64,000 nt of DNA from Tepidimonas aquatica (GCF_007556585.1 NZ_VJNA01000002.1:55231-119230), one strand, 5' to 3'. Counted from the first letter of the stretch, positions 34,805 to 44,208 are shown. Notes: generated from the letters alone by a model not told the origin. Numbers and translations: made by a program.

Positions 34805-35350
34805 TCAGCAGCCCGGTCCCATCCGCTCGTAAGTGACGAAGGCAAACGGCAGTCCCTCGGCGCTGACGTGCGCTTCACGCGCCGTCTCGCGCCACGCGGA
34901 CCCCAGGGTTGGCGCGTAGGCGTCGCCGTCGAACGTGTGACCGATTTCGGTGACCACGGCGCGCTGCGCCAGCGGCTCGGCCTGGGCGTACACCTGCGCG
35001 CCGCCGATCACCCACACTTCGGCCGGGGGCAGGCCGCGCTCATCGCGCAGCGTGCGGCAGTGGGCCAGCGCCGCCTCCAGGCTTTCCACCGGCACCGCCC
35101 CGGCGGCGGCCAGTTCCGCCGCGCGCGCTGCGTCGCGCGTCAGCACCAGGTTGACGCGTCCGGGCAGCGGGCGAACGCGCGGCGGCAGCGACGTCCACGT
35201 CGTGCGGCCCATGATGACCGGGCAGCCGTGTGTGAGGCGGCGGAAGTGCGCCAAATCCTCCGGCAGGTGCCAGGGCATGGCGGGTCGGCCGTCGCGGGTG
35301 CAGCCGATGACGCCGTTGGCCGCGCGGGCGTAGATCAGGTTCAAACGCAT
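34805..35350 (-). CDS. folA: Dihydrofolate reductase
   Basis: FolA reduces dihydrofolate to tetrahydrofolate with NADPH. The 181-residue protein has 'YARAANGVIG', the substrate-site 'MPWHLPEDLAHFRRLT' (acidic residue in the E-D pair), 'VIMGRTTWTSLP', and the C-terminal 'WVIGGAQVYAQA', all family hallmarks. The ATG giving MRLNLIYARA is preceded by TATGCT seven bases upstream. The first 24 codons and promoter are duplicated about 746 bases away on the far side of a VapBC module. The gene is intact. Confidence 0.95.
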   Translation of the reverse strand: MRLNLIYARAANGVIGCTRDGRPAMPWHLPEDLAHFRRLTHGCPVIMGRTTWTSLPPRVRPLPGRVNLVLTRDAARAAELAAAGAVPVESLEAALAHCRTLRDERGLPPAEVWVIGGAQVYAQAEPLAQRAVVTEIGHTFDGDAYAPTLGSAWRETAREAHVSAEGLPFAFVTYERMGPGC

Positions 35351-35374
35351 GGCGGCGAGCATAACGCGGATGCC
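35279..35374. repeat. 96-bp direct repeat, copy A (folA 5' end and promoter)
   Basis: By hand alignment this segment matches 36025-36120 at 88 of 96 positions without gaps, in the same orientation. Copy A contains the first 24 codons and the TATGCT promoter of intact folA. Five of the eight differences fall in the first 13 bases. The two copies exactly bracket the VapBC module. Confidence 0.9.
35358..35363 (-). promoter_or_regulatory. Candidate -10 element TATGCT for folA
   Basis: On the minus strand TATGCT is followed by seven bases and the folA ATG. The same element and spacing are retained in repeat copy B at 36104-36109. Confidence 0.4.
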
Positions 35375-35380
35375 AAGGCC

Positions 35381-35417
35381 TACAATCGACCATCGGTGTT
35401 GATGCTGTCGCGCATCA
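35381..35417 (+). promoter_or_regulatory. vapBC promoter and operator palindrome
   Basis: TACAAT at 35381-35386 is a likely -10. Downstream, TGATGC (35400-35405) and GCATCA (35412-35417) form a perfect 6-bp inverted repeat around six bases, placed where a VapB or VapBC complex would repress. GGAGGG at 35430-35435 is the ribosome site of vapB. Confidence 0.55.
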
Positions 35418-35441
35418 GGCTGCACGGACGGAGGGTTCGCT

Positions 35442-35645
35442 ATGCGCACAACGGTGACCATCGACGACGCACTGTACGAACGGGCGCTGGAGGTGGCTGA
35501 CCCCACGATGGACAAGGCCGAGTTGTTCCGGGAAGCGCTCAAAACCTTTGTCCGCATCCAAGTGGGCAGACGGCTGGCGGAGTTGGGCGGTTCGGCGCCG
35601 GACATGCCCGATATTCCCCGTGACCGCGTCCCGGCGACGTCATGA
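35442..35645 (+). CDS. vapB: Type II antitoxin, VapB-like (ribbon-helix-helix)
   Basis: This 67-residue protein starts MRTTVTIDDALYERALEVAD, the short basic beta strand plus helix pattern of ribbon-helix-helix antitoxins of the VapB/DUF2191 type, followed by 'KAELFREALKTFVRIQVGRRL' as second helix. The C-terminal Pro/Asp-rich tail ('APDMPDIPRD') would wrap around the toxin. Its stop overlaps the vapC ATG (ATGA), the usual translational coupling. The RHH domain should bind the palindrome upstream and autoregulate. Confidence 0.85.
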   Translation: MRTTVTIDDALYERALEVADPTMDKAELFREALKTFVRIQVGRRLAELGGSAPDMPDIPRDRVPATS

Positions 35646-36016
35646 CGTCTGTGCTGGTCGACACGTCGGTGTGGGTGGCGCATTTCCGGGCGCGCAACCC
35701 AACGTTGGTCGAACTGCTGTCGCAAGACCGCGTGCTGGTGCACCCGTGGATCGTCGCCGAGATCGCGTGCGGCACGCCGCCGGATCGCGCGCGCACGCTG
35801 GCAGACCTGCAGTGGCTCAAGCAAGCTCGGCAGGCGAGTTTGGCTGAGGTCTTGTCGATGGTCGAGCGCCACCGTCTTTACGGTCTTGGCTGCGGCCTGG
35901 TGGATATGATGCTGCTGGCCTGCACGACGATCACGCCGCAGGCCAGCCTGTGGACACTGGATCGTCGGCTGCATGGGCTGGCCCAGCGCTTGGGATGCGC
36001 GTTTGAGCCGTCGTAA
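35642..36016 (+). CDS. vapC: Type II toxin VapC, PIN-domain ribonuclease
   Basis: This 124-residue PIN domain has the acidic residues expected for Mg-dependent cleavage: Asp7 in 'LVDTSVWVAHF', Glu in 'IVAEIACG' (about residue 40), Asp in 'GCGLVDMMLLA' (about 84) and a C-terminal 'WTLDRRL' Asp (about 108). VapC toxins cut initiator tRNA or rRNA by family knowledge. It overlaps vapB by four bases. Nine bases after its stop begins repeat copy B, whose retained folA promoter would transcribe antisense to this gene. Confidence 0.88.
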   Translation: MTSVLVDTSVWVAHFRARNPTLVELLSQDRVLVHPWIVAEIACGTPPDRARTLADLQWLKQARQASLAEVLSMVERHRLYGLGCGLVDMMLLACTTITPQASLWTLDRRLHGLAQRLGCAFEPS

Positions 36017-36096
36017 AGGCCCGTGGCAGGCTGCCCATCGCGGGTGCAGCCGATGACCCCGTTGGCCGCGCGGGCGTAGATCAGGTTCAAACGCAT
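35878..36096 (-). pseudogene. Truncated folA copy (first 24 codons) fused to antisense vapC
   Basis: On the minus strand the ATG at 36096 starts MRLNLIYARAANGVIGCTRD, matching FolA, then departs after about 24 residues into sequence antisense to vapC and stops at 35878. The TATGCT box seven bases upstream of the ATG is kept, so the fragment may still be transcribed. The 72-residue product cannot be a dihydrofolate reductase. Confidence 0.75.
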
Positions 36097-36120
36097 GGGG
36101 GCGAGCATAACGCGGGTGCC
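36025..36120. repeat. 96-bp direct repeat, copy B (duplicated folA 5' end)
   Basis: This is the second copy of the segment at 35279-35374, about 92 percent identical by hand count. It lies between vapC and the alaS promoter region. Recombination between the copies would excise about 746 bases with the whole TA module and restore a single folA start next to alaS. Confidence 0.9.
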
Positions 36121-36179
36121 GCCGCCCCGACCGTAAAATGGTAGCTTTTGCCAGTCAGACCCTGGAGCCCGAGCGCAAC

Positions 36180-38819
36180 ATGACCCAAGCCGCCGACCGC
36201 CCGACGTTTTCCGTGGCCGACATCCGGCGCACATTTTTGGACTTCTTTGCCCAGCGCGGGCACACGGTGGTGCCCTCCAGCCCGCTGGTGCCGGCCAACG
36301 ACCCGACGTTGATGTTCACCAACTCGGGCATGGTGCAGTTCAAGGACGTGTTCCTGGGCACCGACAAGCGCCCCTACGTGCGCGCGGCCTCGGTGCAGGC
36401 CTGCCTGCGCGCCGGTGGCAAGCACAACGACCTCGAAAACGTCGGTTACACGGCGCGCCACCACACGTTTTTCGAGATGCTGGGCAACTGGTCGTTTGGC
36501 GACTACTTCAAGCGCGAGAGCCTGAAGTGGGCCTGGGAGCTGTTGACCGAGGTGTTCAAGCTGCCGCCCGAGCGGCTGTGGGCCACCGTGTACCACGAGG
36601 ACGACGAGGCCTACGACATCTGGACCAAGGAGATCGGCCTGCCCAGCGAGCGCGTGGTGCGCATCGGCGACAACAAGGGCGGCAAATACCAGTCGGACAA
36701 CTTTTGGATGATGGCCGACACCGGCCCCTGCGGCCCGTGCTCGGAGATCTTCTACGACCACGGCCCCGAGGTGCCTGGCGGCCCACCGGGTAGCCCCGAC
36801 GCCGACGGCGACCGCTACATCGAGATCTGGAACAACGTGTTCATGCAGTTCGACATGCAGCCCGACGGCTCGGTGCGGCCGTTGCCGGCGCCTTGCGTGG
36901 ACACGGGCATGGGGCTGGAGCGTATCGCCGCCATTTTGCAGGGCGTGCACAGCAACTACGACATCGACCTGTTCCGGGCCTTGATTGCCGCGGCGGCGCG
37001 CGAAACCGGCGCCACCGACCTGGCCAGCCCCAGCCTGCGCGTCATCGCCGACCACATCCGTGCCACCGCCTTTATGGTGGCCGACGGCGTCATCCCCAGC
37101 AACGAAGGCCGCGGCTACGTGCAGCGGCGCATCATCCGCCGGGCCATCCGCCACGGCTACAAGCTTGGGCGCAAGGCGCCGTTTTTCCACCGGCTGGTGC
37201 CGGACCTGGTGGCCCAGATGGGCCTGGCGTACCCCCACCTGGCCGCCAACGCCGAGCGCGTGACCGAGGTGCTCAAGGCCGAAGAGGAGCGCTTTTACGA
37301 AACGCTGGAACACGGCATGGAGATTCTGGACGCCGCGCTGGCCGGCGGCCAGACCACGTTGCCGGGCGAGGTGGCGTTCAAGCTGCACGACACCTACGGC
37401 TTTCCGTTGGACCTGACCAACGACGTTTGCCGCGAGCGCGGCGTCGCGGTGGATGTGGCCGGCTTCGAGGTGGCGATGCAGCGGCAAAAGGAGCAGGCGC
37501 GCGCCGCCGGCAAGTTCAAGATGGAGCGCGTGCTCGACTACGGCGGGCCGGACAACCGCTTCGTGGGCTACGAGCACCTGCAGGCCCAGGCCAAGGTGGT
37601 GGCGCTGTACCACGAGGGCACGCCGGTGGCTGAGCTCAAGGCCGGGCAGACCGGCATCGTCGTGCTGGACGAGACGCCGTTTTACGCCGAAAGCGGTGGC
37701 CAGGTCGGCGATCGTGGGGTGCTGCAAGCCGGCTCGGCGCGCTTTGAGGTGCACGACACGCAAAAAATCAAAGCCCACGTGCACGGCCACCATGGCGTGG
37801 TGGCCGAAGGCGTCATCGCGGTGGGCGACCACGTCACGGCCCAGGTCGATGGCGCGCGCCGCGCCGCCACGATGCGCAACCACTCGGCCACCCACCTGAT
37901 GCACAAGGCCTTGCGCGAGGTGCTGGGGGAACACGTGCAGCAAAAAGGCTCGCTCGTGGACGACGAGCGCACGCGCTTTGACTTCTCGCACAACGCCCCG
38001 CTGACGCCGCAGCAGGTGCAGGCGATCGAAGCCAAGGTCAACGCCGAAATCCTGGCCAACACCCCGACGCAGGCGCGCGTGATGCCGCTGGACGAGGCCC
38101 GCGCAGCCGGTGCGATGATGTTGTTTGGCGAAAAGTACGGCGACACCGTGCGCGTGCTGGACATCGGCTCCAGCCGCGAGCTGTGCGGCGGCACCCACGT
38201 GGCGCGCACCGGCGACATCGGGCTGTTCAAGATCGTCGCCGAAGGCGGCGTGGCGGCCGGCATCCGGCGCGTCGAAGCCGTCACCGGCACCGGGGCGCTG
38301 GCGTACCTGCAGCGGCTGGAGCAGCAGGTGCAGGCGGCCGCGGGCGTGCTCAAGGCCCCGGCGGAGGAGCTGGTGGCGCGCATCGAGCAGACCCAGCAGC
38401 GCGTGCGCGAGCTGGAAAAAGACCTCGACGCGCTCAAGGCGCGGTTGGCCACCGCGCAAGCCGATGGGTTGGCCGCTCAGGCCGTGGCGGTGGGCGACGT
38501 GCAGGTGCTGGCCGCGCGGCTCGACGGCGCCGACGCCAAGACCCTGCGCGAAGCGGTGGACAAGCTCAAAGCCCGCCTCAAGCGCGCCGTGGTGGTGCTG
38601 GCCAGCGTGGAGGGCGCCAAGGTGCAGCTGTGCGCGGGGGTGACGCCCGATCTGGTGGCGCAGGGGCTCAAGGCCGGCGAGCTGGTCGGCGCCGTGGCGC
38701 AGCAGGTGGGCGGCAAGGGCGGCGGCAAGCCCGACCTGGCGATGGCCGGCGGCACCGACGCCGCCCGCCTGCCGACTGCGCTGGCCAGCGTGCGCGACTG
38801 GGTCGCCCAGCGGGTGTGA
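36180..38819 (+). CDS. alaS: Alanyl-tRNA synthetase
   Basis: AlaS charges tRNA-Ala. The 879-residue protein has the class II core at the N-terminus ('[21 protein letters not shown]', '[17 protein letters not shown]', '[21 protein letters not shown]'), the editing domain with [11 protein letters not shown] (about 567) and the CGGTH zinc motif (about 675), and the C-Ala domain with a coiled coil (about 720-780). The ATG at 36180 ([10 protein letters not shown]) is chosen; an upstream in-frame ATG at 36138 adds 14 unlike residues. TAAAAT at 36134-36139 is a possible -10. It lies just after repeat copy B. Confidence 0.97.
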   Translation: MTQAADRPTFSVADIRRTFLDFFAQRGHTVVPSSPLVPANDPTLMFTNSGMVQFKDVFLGTDKRPYVRAASVQACLRAGGKHNDLENVGYTARHHTFFEMLGNWSFGDYFKRESLKWAWELLTEVFKLPPERLWATVYHEDDEAYDIWTKEIGLPSERVVRIGDNKGGKYQSDNFWMMADTGPCGPCSEIFYDHGPEVPGGPPGSPDADGDRYIEIWNNVFMQFDMQPDGSVRPLPAPCVDTGMGLERIAAILQGVHSNYDIDLFRALIAAAARETGATDLASPSLRVIADHIRATAFMVADGVIPSNEGRGYVQRRIIRRAIRHGYKLGRKAPFFHRLVPDLVAQMGLAYPHLAANAERVTEVLKAEEERFYETLEHGMEILDAALAGGQTTLPGEVAFKLHDTYGFPLDLTNDVCRERGVAVDVAGFEVAMQRQKEQARAAGKFKMERVLDYGGPDNRFVGYEHLQAQAKVVALYHEGTPVAELKAGQTGIVVLDETPFYAESGGQVGDRGVLQAGSARFEVHDTQKIKAHVHGHHGVVAEGVIAVGDHVTAQVDGARRAATMRNHSATHLMHKALREVLGEHVQQKGSLVDDERTRFDFSHNAPLTPQQVQAIEAKVNAEILANTPTQARVMPLDEARAAGAMMLFGEKYGDTVRVLDIGSSRELCGGTHVARTGDIGLFKIVAEGGVAAGIRRVEAVTGTGALAYLQRLEQQVQAAAGVLKAPAEELVARIEQTQQRVRELEKDLDALKARLATAQADGLAAQAVAVGDVQVLAARLDGADAKTLREAVDKLKARLKRAVVVLASVEGAKVQLCAGVTPDLVAQGLKAGELVGAVAQQVGGKGGGKPDLAMAGGTDAARLPTALASVRDWVAQRV

Positions 38820-38820
38820 G

Positions 38821-38837
38821 GGGCGCCTCAGGCGCCC
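38821..38837. terminator. Hairpin between convergent alaS and LysR gene
   Basis: GGGCGCC (38821-38827) pairs with GGCGCCC (38831-38837); the three-base loop is the reverse-complement TCA of the LysR stop codon. There is no T tract, so termination efficiency is uncertain. Confidence 0.45.
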
Positions 38838-39766
38838 GCCGCGGCGGCAGTGTCCGGCTCGTCCGGCGGGTGGGCGCGCACGTGCTCCACGAAGCGCTGG
38901 GCGGCCAGCGACAGGCGCCGGTCGCTGCGCCACACGAGCAGCCAGCGCCGCTCGATCGGGAAGCCCACCACCGGCAACAGCGCCACGCCGTCGTGCGCCG
39001 GGTCGGCCGCCAGCGCGTGGCGTGACACCACCGCCAACCCCAGCCCAGCGGCCACCGCGTGCTTGATCGCCTCGTTGCTGCCCAGCGTGGCGCGCACCGT
39101 GGGGGTCAGCCCGTGCGTGTGCAGGTAGGCTTCGGTGGCCAGCCGCGTGCCCGAGCCGGGCTCGCGCATCAGCAGCGCTTGCCCGTTGAGGGCGGTGCGC
39201 GCCACGCGGTGCGCGCCGGCCCACGGGTGGCCCGCCGGGCCGATCAGCACCAGGGGGTTGCGCATCAGCGGCACCCGGTGCAGCGGCAGGTTGTCCGGTG
39301 GCATCATCATCACGGCCAGCTCGATGTCGTCCTGCTGCAGGCGGCGCACCACGGCGTCGCGGTTGTCCACCGCCAGCTCGATGTCGATGCCGGGGTGGCT
39401 GTCGGTGTAGCGGCGCAGCCAGCGCGCGATGAAGTATTCGGTCGTCGTCACGCCTGCGATGCGCAGCCGCCCGCGCTCCAGACCGTGCAGCGCCTGCAGA
39501 TCCTCTTCGAAGCGCTGCCAGCGCGCGAACATGTCCAGCGCCGTGGCGCGCAGCAGTTGCGCGGCCTCGGTGGGGCGGATGCCGCGCCCCACCGGCTCGA
39601 CCAGGGCGGTGTCCAGCGCGCTTTGCAGCTCGTGGATTTGCGCCGACACGGTGGGCTGTGTCAGGTGCAGCTCGGCCGCGGCCCGCGTGATGGAGCCCAA
39701 CCGAACCACCGCCTCCAGCGTGCGAAGCTGATGAAAGGTGACGCGCGGCGGACGGATCTTATTCAT
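38828..39766 (-). CDS. LysR-family transcriptional regulator, divergent from isocitrate dehydrogenase
   Basis: This 312-residue LTTR has the N-terminal winged HTH 'TLEAVVRLGSITRAAAELHL' with recognition helix 'TQPTVSAQIHELQSAL' (about 33-48) and a periplasmic-binding-protein-like effector domain (about 90-300, 'RLRIAGVTTTEYFIARWL'). The domain resembles CbbR/CysB-type LTTRs. It is divergent from the isocitrate dehydrogenase gene with 97 bases between starts that hold an ATC-N9-GAT box, so regulation of that gene is the natural hypothesis. The ATG at 39766 is chosen over a TTG at 39772. Confidence 0.88.
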   Translation of the reverse strand: MNKIRPPRVTFHQLRTLEAVVRLGSITRAAAELHLTQPTVSAQIHELQSALDTALVEPVGRGIRPTEAAQLLRATALDMFARWQRFEEDLQALHGLERGRLRIAGVTTTEYFIARWLRRYTDSHPGIDIELAVDNRDAVVRRLQQDDIELAVMMMPPDNLPLHRVPLMRNPLVLIGPAGHPWAGAHRVARTALNGQALLMREPGSGTRLATEAYLHTHGLTPTVRATLGSNEAIKHAVAAGLGLAVVSRHALAADPAHDGVALLPVVGFPIERRWLLVWRSDRRLSLAAQRFVEHVRAHPPDEPDTAAAAGA

Positions 39767-39787
39767 TGGCAAAGTACGATGTAAACG

Positions 39788-39802
39788 ATCATAAATGATG
39801 AT
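39788..39802. promoter_or_regulatory. LysR-type box ATC-N9-GAT with ATCAT-AA-ATGAT palindrome
   Basis: ATC (39788-39790) and GAT (39800-39802) are separated by nine bases, and ATCAT/ATGAT (39788-39799) is a perfect inverted repeat around AA. It lies in the divergent region between the LysR gene and the isocitrate dehydrogenase gene, the usual location for LTTR binding. Confidence 0.45.
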
Positions 39803-39863
39803 TTGAAGTCGATGACATGATCGGCCACACTGCGCCCATCGTCAACCCCGACATGGTTCGAAG

Positions 39864-41330
39864 ATGAGCGAACTCACCCCCATCACCGTCGCCCGCGGCG
39901 ACGGCATCGGCCCCGAGATCATGGACGCCACGCTGCGCGTGCTGCAGGCGGCGGGCGCGCGCATCGCGCCGGAGTTCATCGAGATTGGCCAGCAGCAGTA
40001 CCTGGCCGGGCACAGCTCCGGCATCGCGCCCGAGGCGTGGGACAGCCTGCGGCGCACCAAGGTGTTTCTCAAGGCCCCGATCACCACGCCGCAGGGCGGC
40101 GGCTTCAAAAGCCTCAACGTCACCATCCGCAAGACGCTGGGCCTGTACGCCAACGTGCGCCCGTGCGTCAGCTACGCGCCGTTCGTGCGCACGCTGCACC
40201 CGCAGATGAACCTGGTCATCGTGCGCGAAAACGAGGAAGACCTCTACGCCGGCATCGAGCACCGCCAGACCGACGAGGTGTACCAGTGCCTCAAGCTGAT
40301 CACCCGCCCGGGCTGTGAAAAGATCGTGCGCTACGCGTTCGAGTACGCGCGCCGCCACGGTCGCAAGAAGGTCACCTGCATGACCAAAGACAACATCATG
40401 AAGATGACCGATGGGTTGTTCCATCGCGTCTTCGACGAGATCGCGCCGCAGTACCCGGAGATCGAGACCGAGCATCTGATCATCGACATCGGCGCGGCGC
40501 GGCTGGCCACGCGACCGGAGCGCTTCGACGTCATCGTCACGCCCAACCTCTACGGCGACATCCTGTCGGACATCGCCGCGGAGCTGACCGGCTCGGTGGG
40601 CTTGGCGCCCAGCGCCAACATCGGTGATCACGTGGCGATGTTCGAGGCCATCCACGGCAGCGCGCCGGACATCGCCGGCAAGGGTATCGCCAACCCCTCC
40701 GGCTTGCTGCTGGCGGCGGTGATGATGTTGGTGCACATCGGCCAGCCGGCGGTGGCCGAAACCGTCCACAACGCCTGGCTGCGCACAATCGAAGACGGCG
40801 TGCACACGGCCGAGCTGCACGGCTCGCTCAGCATCGGGCGGCCGTTTGGCAGCATGGACTTTGCCGATGCCGTGATCGAGCGGCTGGGCCAGCGCCCCGA
40901 GCAGCTCGCCGCGGTGCGCTACACGCAGGCCGACGCCAGAGGGGCCGCGCCCACGGCGGCGATCCAGGTCAAGGTTCAGCGCCGCGCCCCGGCCGTCAAA
41001 ACGCTGGTGGGGGTGGACGTGTTCGTGCATGCCGCCGACGTCAACCCCGATGCGTTGGCCGGGCAGCTGTGCGCCCTGGCCACGCCGTCGCTGGCGCTGC
41101 AGATGATCACCAACCGTGGCGTCAAGGTCTGGCCCGCGGGGTTTCCAGAGACGTTTTGCACCGACCACTGGCGCTGCCGCTTCGTCGCGCCGCAGGGGCA
41201 AGCCGTCACGCACGCCGACATCGTGGGGTTGTTGCAGGCGCTCACCGCGGGCGGCGTCGATGTCATCAAAACGGAAAACCTCTGCACCTTCGACGGTGAG
41301 CGCGGCTACGCGCTCGGTCAAGGACAGTAG
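39864..41330 (+). CDS. icd: Isocitrate dehydrogenase, Thermus/Rickettsia-type with C-terminal extension
   Basis: This 488-residue enzyme oxidatively decarboxylates isocitrate to 2-oxoglutarate. Residues 1 to about 335 are a standard beta-decarboxylating dehydrogenase: 'ARGDGIGPEIMDATLRVL', 'APITTPQGGGFKSLNVTIRK' substrate loop, 'VRENEEDLYAGIEHRQ', and 'NLYGDILSDIAAELTGS'. The nucleotide site 'EAIHGSAPDIAGKGIANP' follows. An extra domain of about 140 residues ('VGVDVFVHAADVNPDALA') is characteristic of the long IDH form known from Thermus and Rickettsia, not the 416-residue E. coli type. Cofactor preference cannot be read with certainty. Its 3' end overlaps the convergent pseudouridine synthase gene by 13 bases. 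Confidence 0.88.
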   Translation: MSELTPITVARGDGIGPEIMDATLRVLQAAGARIAPEFIEIGQQQYLAGHSSGIAPEAWDSLRRTKVFLKAPITTPQGGGFKSLNVTIRKTLGLYANVRPCVSYAPFVRTLHPQMNLVIVRENEEDLYAGIEHRQTDEVYQCLKLITRPGCEKIVRYAFEYARRHGRKKVTCMTKDNIMKMTDGLFHRVFDEIAPQYPEIETEHLIIDIGAARLATRPERFDVIVTPNLYGDILSDIAAELTGSVGLAPSANIGDHVAMFEAIHGSAPDIAGKGIANPSGLLLAAVMMLVHIGQPAVAETVHNAWLRTIEDGVHTAELHGSLSIGRPFGSMDFADAVIERLGQRPEQLAAVRYTQADARGAAPTAAIQVKVQRRAPAVKTLVGVDVFVHAADVNPDALAGQLCALATPSLALQMITNRGVKVWPAGFPETFCTDHWRCRFVAPQGQAVTHADIVGLLQALTAGGVDVIKTENLCTFDGERGYALGQGQ

Positions 41331-42268
41331 TCGAGCCGCTGCTGGCTGACAAACGTGCGGCGCTGGCCGGTGATCGGGTCGTCGAAGGCGATGGCCTGGG
41401 CCAGCAGTTGCAGCGGGTGGCGGTGGTCTGGCAGGTCGTGCGGCCCCAGCCGCACCGTCGGGTACAGCGGGTCACCAACGATCGGCAGGCCCAGCGCCGC
41501 CATGTGCACGCGCAACTGGTGGCGCTTGCCGGTCACGGGCCGCAGGCGGTAGCGCGCCAGCTCGCCGCGCGGACCCAGCCGCTGCAGCGGCTCGATCCAG
41601 GTTTCGCTGTTGGGCGCCAGCCCCTCGTCGGGCGCGGCCTCGCGCATGCGGAAAAAAGCCTCCTCGTCCTCGCGCAGGTGGCTGACACGCCGCAGCGGCC
41701 AGTCCAGGCCGTCGCGCCAGGGGGCGATGGCCTCGTACACCTTGTCGACGCGCCGCTGGCGAAACAGCCGCTGGTACGCGTCGCGTTCGGCGGCGCGCAC
41801 GCTCAGCACCACCAGCCCCGCCGTTTCGCGGTCGATGCGGTGCACGGGGCTCAACTCGGGCAGGTTCAGCGTGCGCTTCAGGCGCACCAGCAGCGTCTCG
41901 CGTACGTGGCGACCGCCCGGCGTGACCGGCAAAAAGTGCGGCTTGTCCACCACCAGCAGGTGTTCGTCGTGCCACAGCACCGTGGCCTCGAACGGGATCG
42001 GCGGCTCGTCGGGCACGTCGCGCCAGTAGTAGATGCGCTGTCCGTGCAGGTAGGGGGTGTGTTCGTCTAGCGGGTGGCCGTGCTCGTCGAGCACCAGGCC
42101 AGCGCGCAGGCGCGCCAGCCAGACCTCGCGCGGCACGCGCGGCAGCCGCTCGGCCAGGCAATCCAGCAGCGTCGGCCACGGGCACTGGCGCAACCGTGGC
42201 AGCGCCAGGCAGCTGGGGCTGACGCCGTCGCGCGGGGCGAGGGCCGGCGGTTTGGGCGGGCGGGCCAT
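41318..42268 (-). CDS. RluA-family RNA pseudouridine synthase
   Basis: This 316-residue enzyme isomerises uridine to pseudouridine in rRNA or tRNA. The catalytic motif HRIDRETAGLVVLS (about 150-163) carries the essential Asp. 'VDKPHFLPVTPGG' and the C-terminal 'RPVTGKRHQLRVHMAALGLPIVGDPLY' are family motifs. No S4 domain is evident. The ATG at 42268 is chosen; a TTG at 42286 would overlap the ribD stop. Target site is not predictable from sequence. Confidence 0.88.
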   Translation of the reverse strand: MARPPKPPALAPRDGVSPSCLALPRLRQCPWPTLLDCLAERLPRVPREVWLARLRAGLVLDEHGHPLDEHTPYLHGQRIYYWRDVPDEPPIPFEATVLWHDEHLLVVDKPHFLPVTPGGRHVRETLLVRLKRTLNLPELSPVHRIDRETAGLVVLSVRAAERDAYQRLFRQRRVDKVYEAIAPWRDGLDWPLRRVSHLREDEEAFFRMREAAPDEGLAPNSETWIEPLQRLGPRGELARYRLRPVTGKRHQLRVHMAALGLPIVGDPLYPTVRLGPHDLPDHRHPLQLLAQAIAFDDPITGQRRTFVSQQRLDYCP

Positions 42269-42282
42269 GCGCGGCAGGGCCG

Positions 42283-43431
42283 TCAAAGGGGCGCGCGGCC
42301 CGGCACGCGGGCCAGAATGCGCAGGTCGCCGCCGAGCGGCTGCACCGACACGAACTGCAGTGGCCAGCCGTCTTCCAGCCGCGCCAGCGGCCCCAGCGCG
42401 GCGATGGGCTCACCCTGGCCCAGCAGGCGCGGCGCCAGGTACAGCAGCAGCTCGTCCACCAGGCCCGCGCGCCACCACGAGGCATTGAGCTTGGCACCGG
42501 CCTCCAGGTGCAGTTCGTTGACTTCGCGCCCGGCCAGGTCGTCCAGCACCGCCGCCAAGTCCACCTTCGGCGCGCCGCCGGGCACCTTCGGCGGGCCGGG
42601 GCGGTCGATCACCGTCACGCCCAGCGCCGCCAGCGCCGCGCGCCGCGCGGTCTGCGCGGGCGTGGCTTGCGCGCCCAACGCGGTGTAGACCAGGACCTCA
42701 CCCGGGGGCTGCAGGATGCGGGCGGTGGGCTCGATGTCCAGCGCCGAGTCCAGCACCACGCGCAGCGGTTGGCGCGCCGTCGGCACCAGCCGCACGTCCA
42801 GCCGTGGGTCGTCGCTGCGCACGGTGCCGATGCCCGTGAGCAGCGCCCCGGCGCGGCGCCGCCAAGCGTGCCCGTCGGCGCGCGCCGCTTCGCCGGTGAT
42901 CCACTGGCTGACGCCGCCCGGCAGCGCGGTGGTGCCGTCCAGCGACGCCGCCACTTTCATTCGCACCCAGGGTCGCTGGCGCACCATGCGGCTCCAAAAG
43001 CCGATGTTGAGCTCGCGCGTGGCCACCGCAGCCGGGAGCTCGGGCTGCAGCACCTCCACGGCCACACCGGCCGCGCGCAACCGGGCCACGCCTTGGCCGG
43101 CCACGCGGGGGTTGGGGTCGATGGCCGCCACCACCACGCGCGCCACCCCGGCGGAGATCAGCGCGTCGCAGCAAGGCGGGGTGCGGCCGTGGTGGCTGCA
43201 TGGCTCCAGCGTCACGTAGGCGGTGGCGCCGCGCACGTCGGCGCCGGCGGCCTGCGCGGCGCGCAGTGCCATCACCTCGGCGTGCGCCTGGCCGGCGGCC
43301 TGGGTGTGGCCGTCGAAGGTGCGTCCGTCGGCCAGCACCAGCCGGCACGCCACGCGCGGGTTGGGGTCCGACAGGCCCACCGCGCGCTCGGCCAGCGCGG
43401 CCAGCTCCTGCCACAGCGCGGCCTCATCCAT
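42283..43431 (-). CDS. ribD: Bifunctional riboflavin deaminase/reductase RibD
   Basis: RibD performs the second and third steps of riboflavin synthesis, deaminating the pyrimidine and reducing its ribosyl side chain. The 382-residue protein has the zinc deaminase site His50-Ala-Glu ('HAEVMAL') with Cys78 and Cys87 ('[11 protein letters not shown]'), and a C-terminal reductase domain ('[16 protein letters not shown]', '[15 protein letters not shown]'). It is separate from the ribE-ribBA-ribH cluster at 56-58 kb. It overlaps the trmB 3' end by eight bases. Confidence 0.94.
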   Translation of the reverse strand: MDEAALWQELAALAERAVGLSDPNPRVACRLVLADGRTFDGHTQAAGQAHAEVMALRAAQAAGADVRGATAYVTLEPCSHHGRTPPCCDALISAGVARVVVAAIDPNPRVAGQGVARLRAAGVAVEVLQPELPAAVATRELNIGFWSRMVRQRPWVRMKVAASLDGTTALPGGVSQWITGEAARADGHAWRRRAGALLTGIGTVRSDDPRLDVRLVPTARQPLRVVLDSALDIEPTARILQPPGEVLVYTALGAQATPAQTARRAALAALGVTVIDRPGPPKVPGGAPKVDLAAVLDDLAGREVNELHLEAGAKLNASWWRAGLVDELLLYLAPRLLGQGEPIAALGPLARLEDGWPLQFVSVQPLGGDLRILARVPGRAPL

Positions 43432-44200
43432 GGCGGCGCACAAACACCAGGTCCCACACACCGTGCCCCAGCCGCAGCCCACGCTGCTCGAACTTCGTCA
43501 ACGGCCGGTACGCGGGCCGGGGGGCGTAGCCGCCCAACGCCGGGTCGGTGCTGGTGTTGGCCAGCAGCGGCTCGGCGCTCAGCACCTGCAGCATCTGCTC
43601 GGCGTAGGGCTGCCAGTCGGTGGCGCAGTGCACGTAGCCGCCGGGCCGCAAGCGGCTGGCCAGCAGCGCCACAAAAGGCGGCTGGATCAGGCGCCGCTTG
43701 TGGTGGCGCTTTTTGTGCCACGGGTCCGGAAAGAAAATATGCACGCCGTCCAGCGACGCTGGCGTCAGCATCTGCTGCAACACCTCCACGGCGTCGTGCT
43801 GGATGATGCGGATGTTGGTCAAGCCCAGCTCGCCGATGCGCTTGAGCAGCGCGCCCACGCCGGGCTCGTGCACCTCGCAGCCGATGAAGTCCACCTCGGA
43901 GCGGTGGTGCGCGATGTGGGCCGTGGTCTCCCCCATGCCAAAGCCGATTTCGAGCACCAGCGGCGCGCGGCGGCCAAAGACGGCTTGCGCATCCAGCGGC
44001 TGCGCGGTGTACGGCAGCATGAAGCGCGGCCCCAGCTCGGCCAAGGCCTTGGCTTGGCCGCTGGTGGTGCGGCCGGCGCGGCGCACAAAGCTGCGCACCG
44101 TTTTGGGGTAAGGTACGTTGGGCACCGCGTGGGCCGCTGGAGCCGCTGCCTCGGGCGGGCAGGCAGCGGTGGGCGCTGGGGTAGGGGTTGCTGCAGTCAT
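43424..44200 (-). CDS. trmB: tRNA (guanine-N7-)-methyltransferase TrmB
   Basis: TrmB methylates G46 of tRNAs with SAM. The 258-residue protein has the SAM site '[17 protein letters not shown]' (about 82-98), '[16 protein letters not shown]' and the diagnostic '[20 protein letters not shown]' (about 155-174). A Pro/Ala/Thr-rich N-terminal extension of about 28 residues precedes 'RSFVRRAGR'. TACAAT lies eight bases before the ATG. ribD begins before its stop. Confidence 0.94.
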   Translation of the reverse strand: MTAATPTPAPTAACPPEAAAPAAHAVPNVPYPKTVRSFVRRAGRTTSGQAKALAELGPRFMLPYTAQPLDAQAVFGRRAPLVLEIGFGMGETTAHIAHHRSEVDFIGCEVHEPGVGALLKRIGELGLTNIRIIQHDAVEVLQQMLTPASLDGVHIFFPDPWHKKRHHKRRLIQPPFVALLASRLRPGGYVHCATDWQPYAEQMLQVLSAEPLLANTSTDPALGGYAPRPAYRPLTKFEQRGLRLGHGVWDLVFVRRHG

Positions 44201-44208
44201 TGGCCGCG

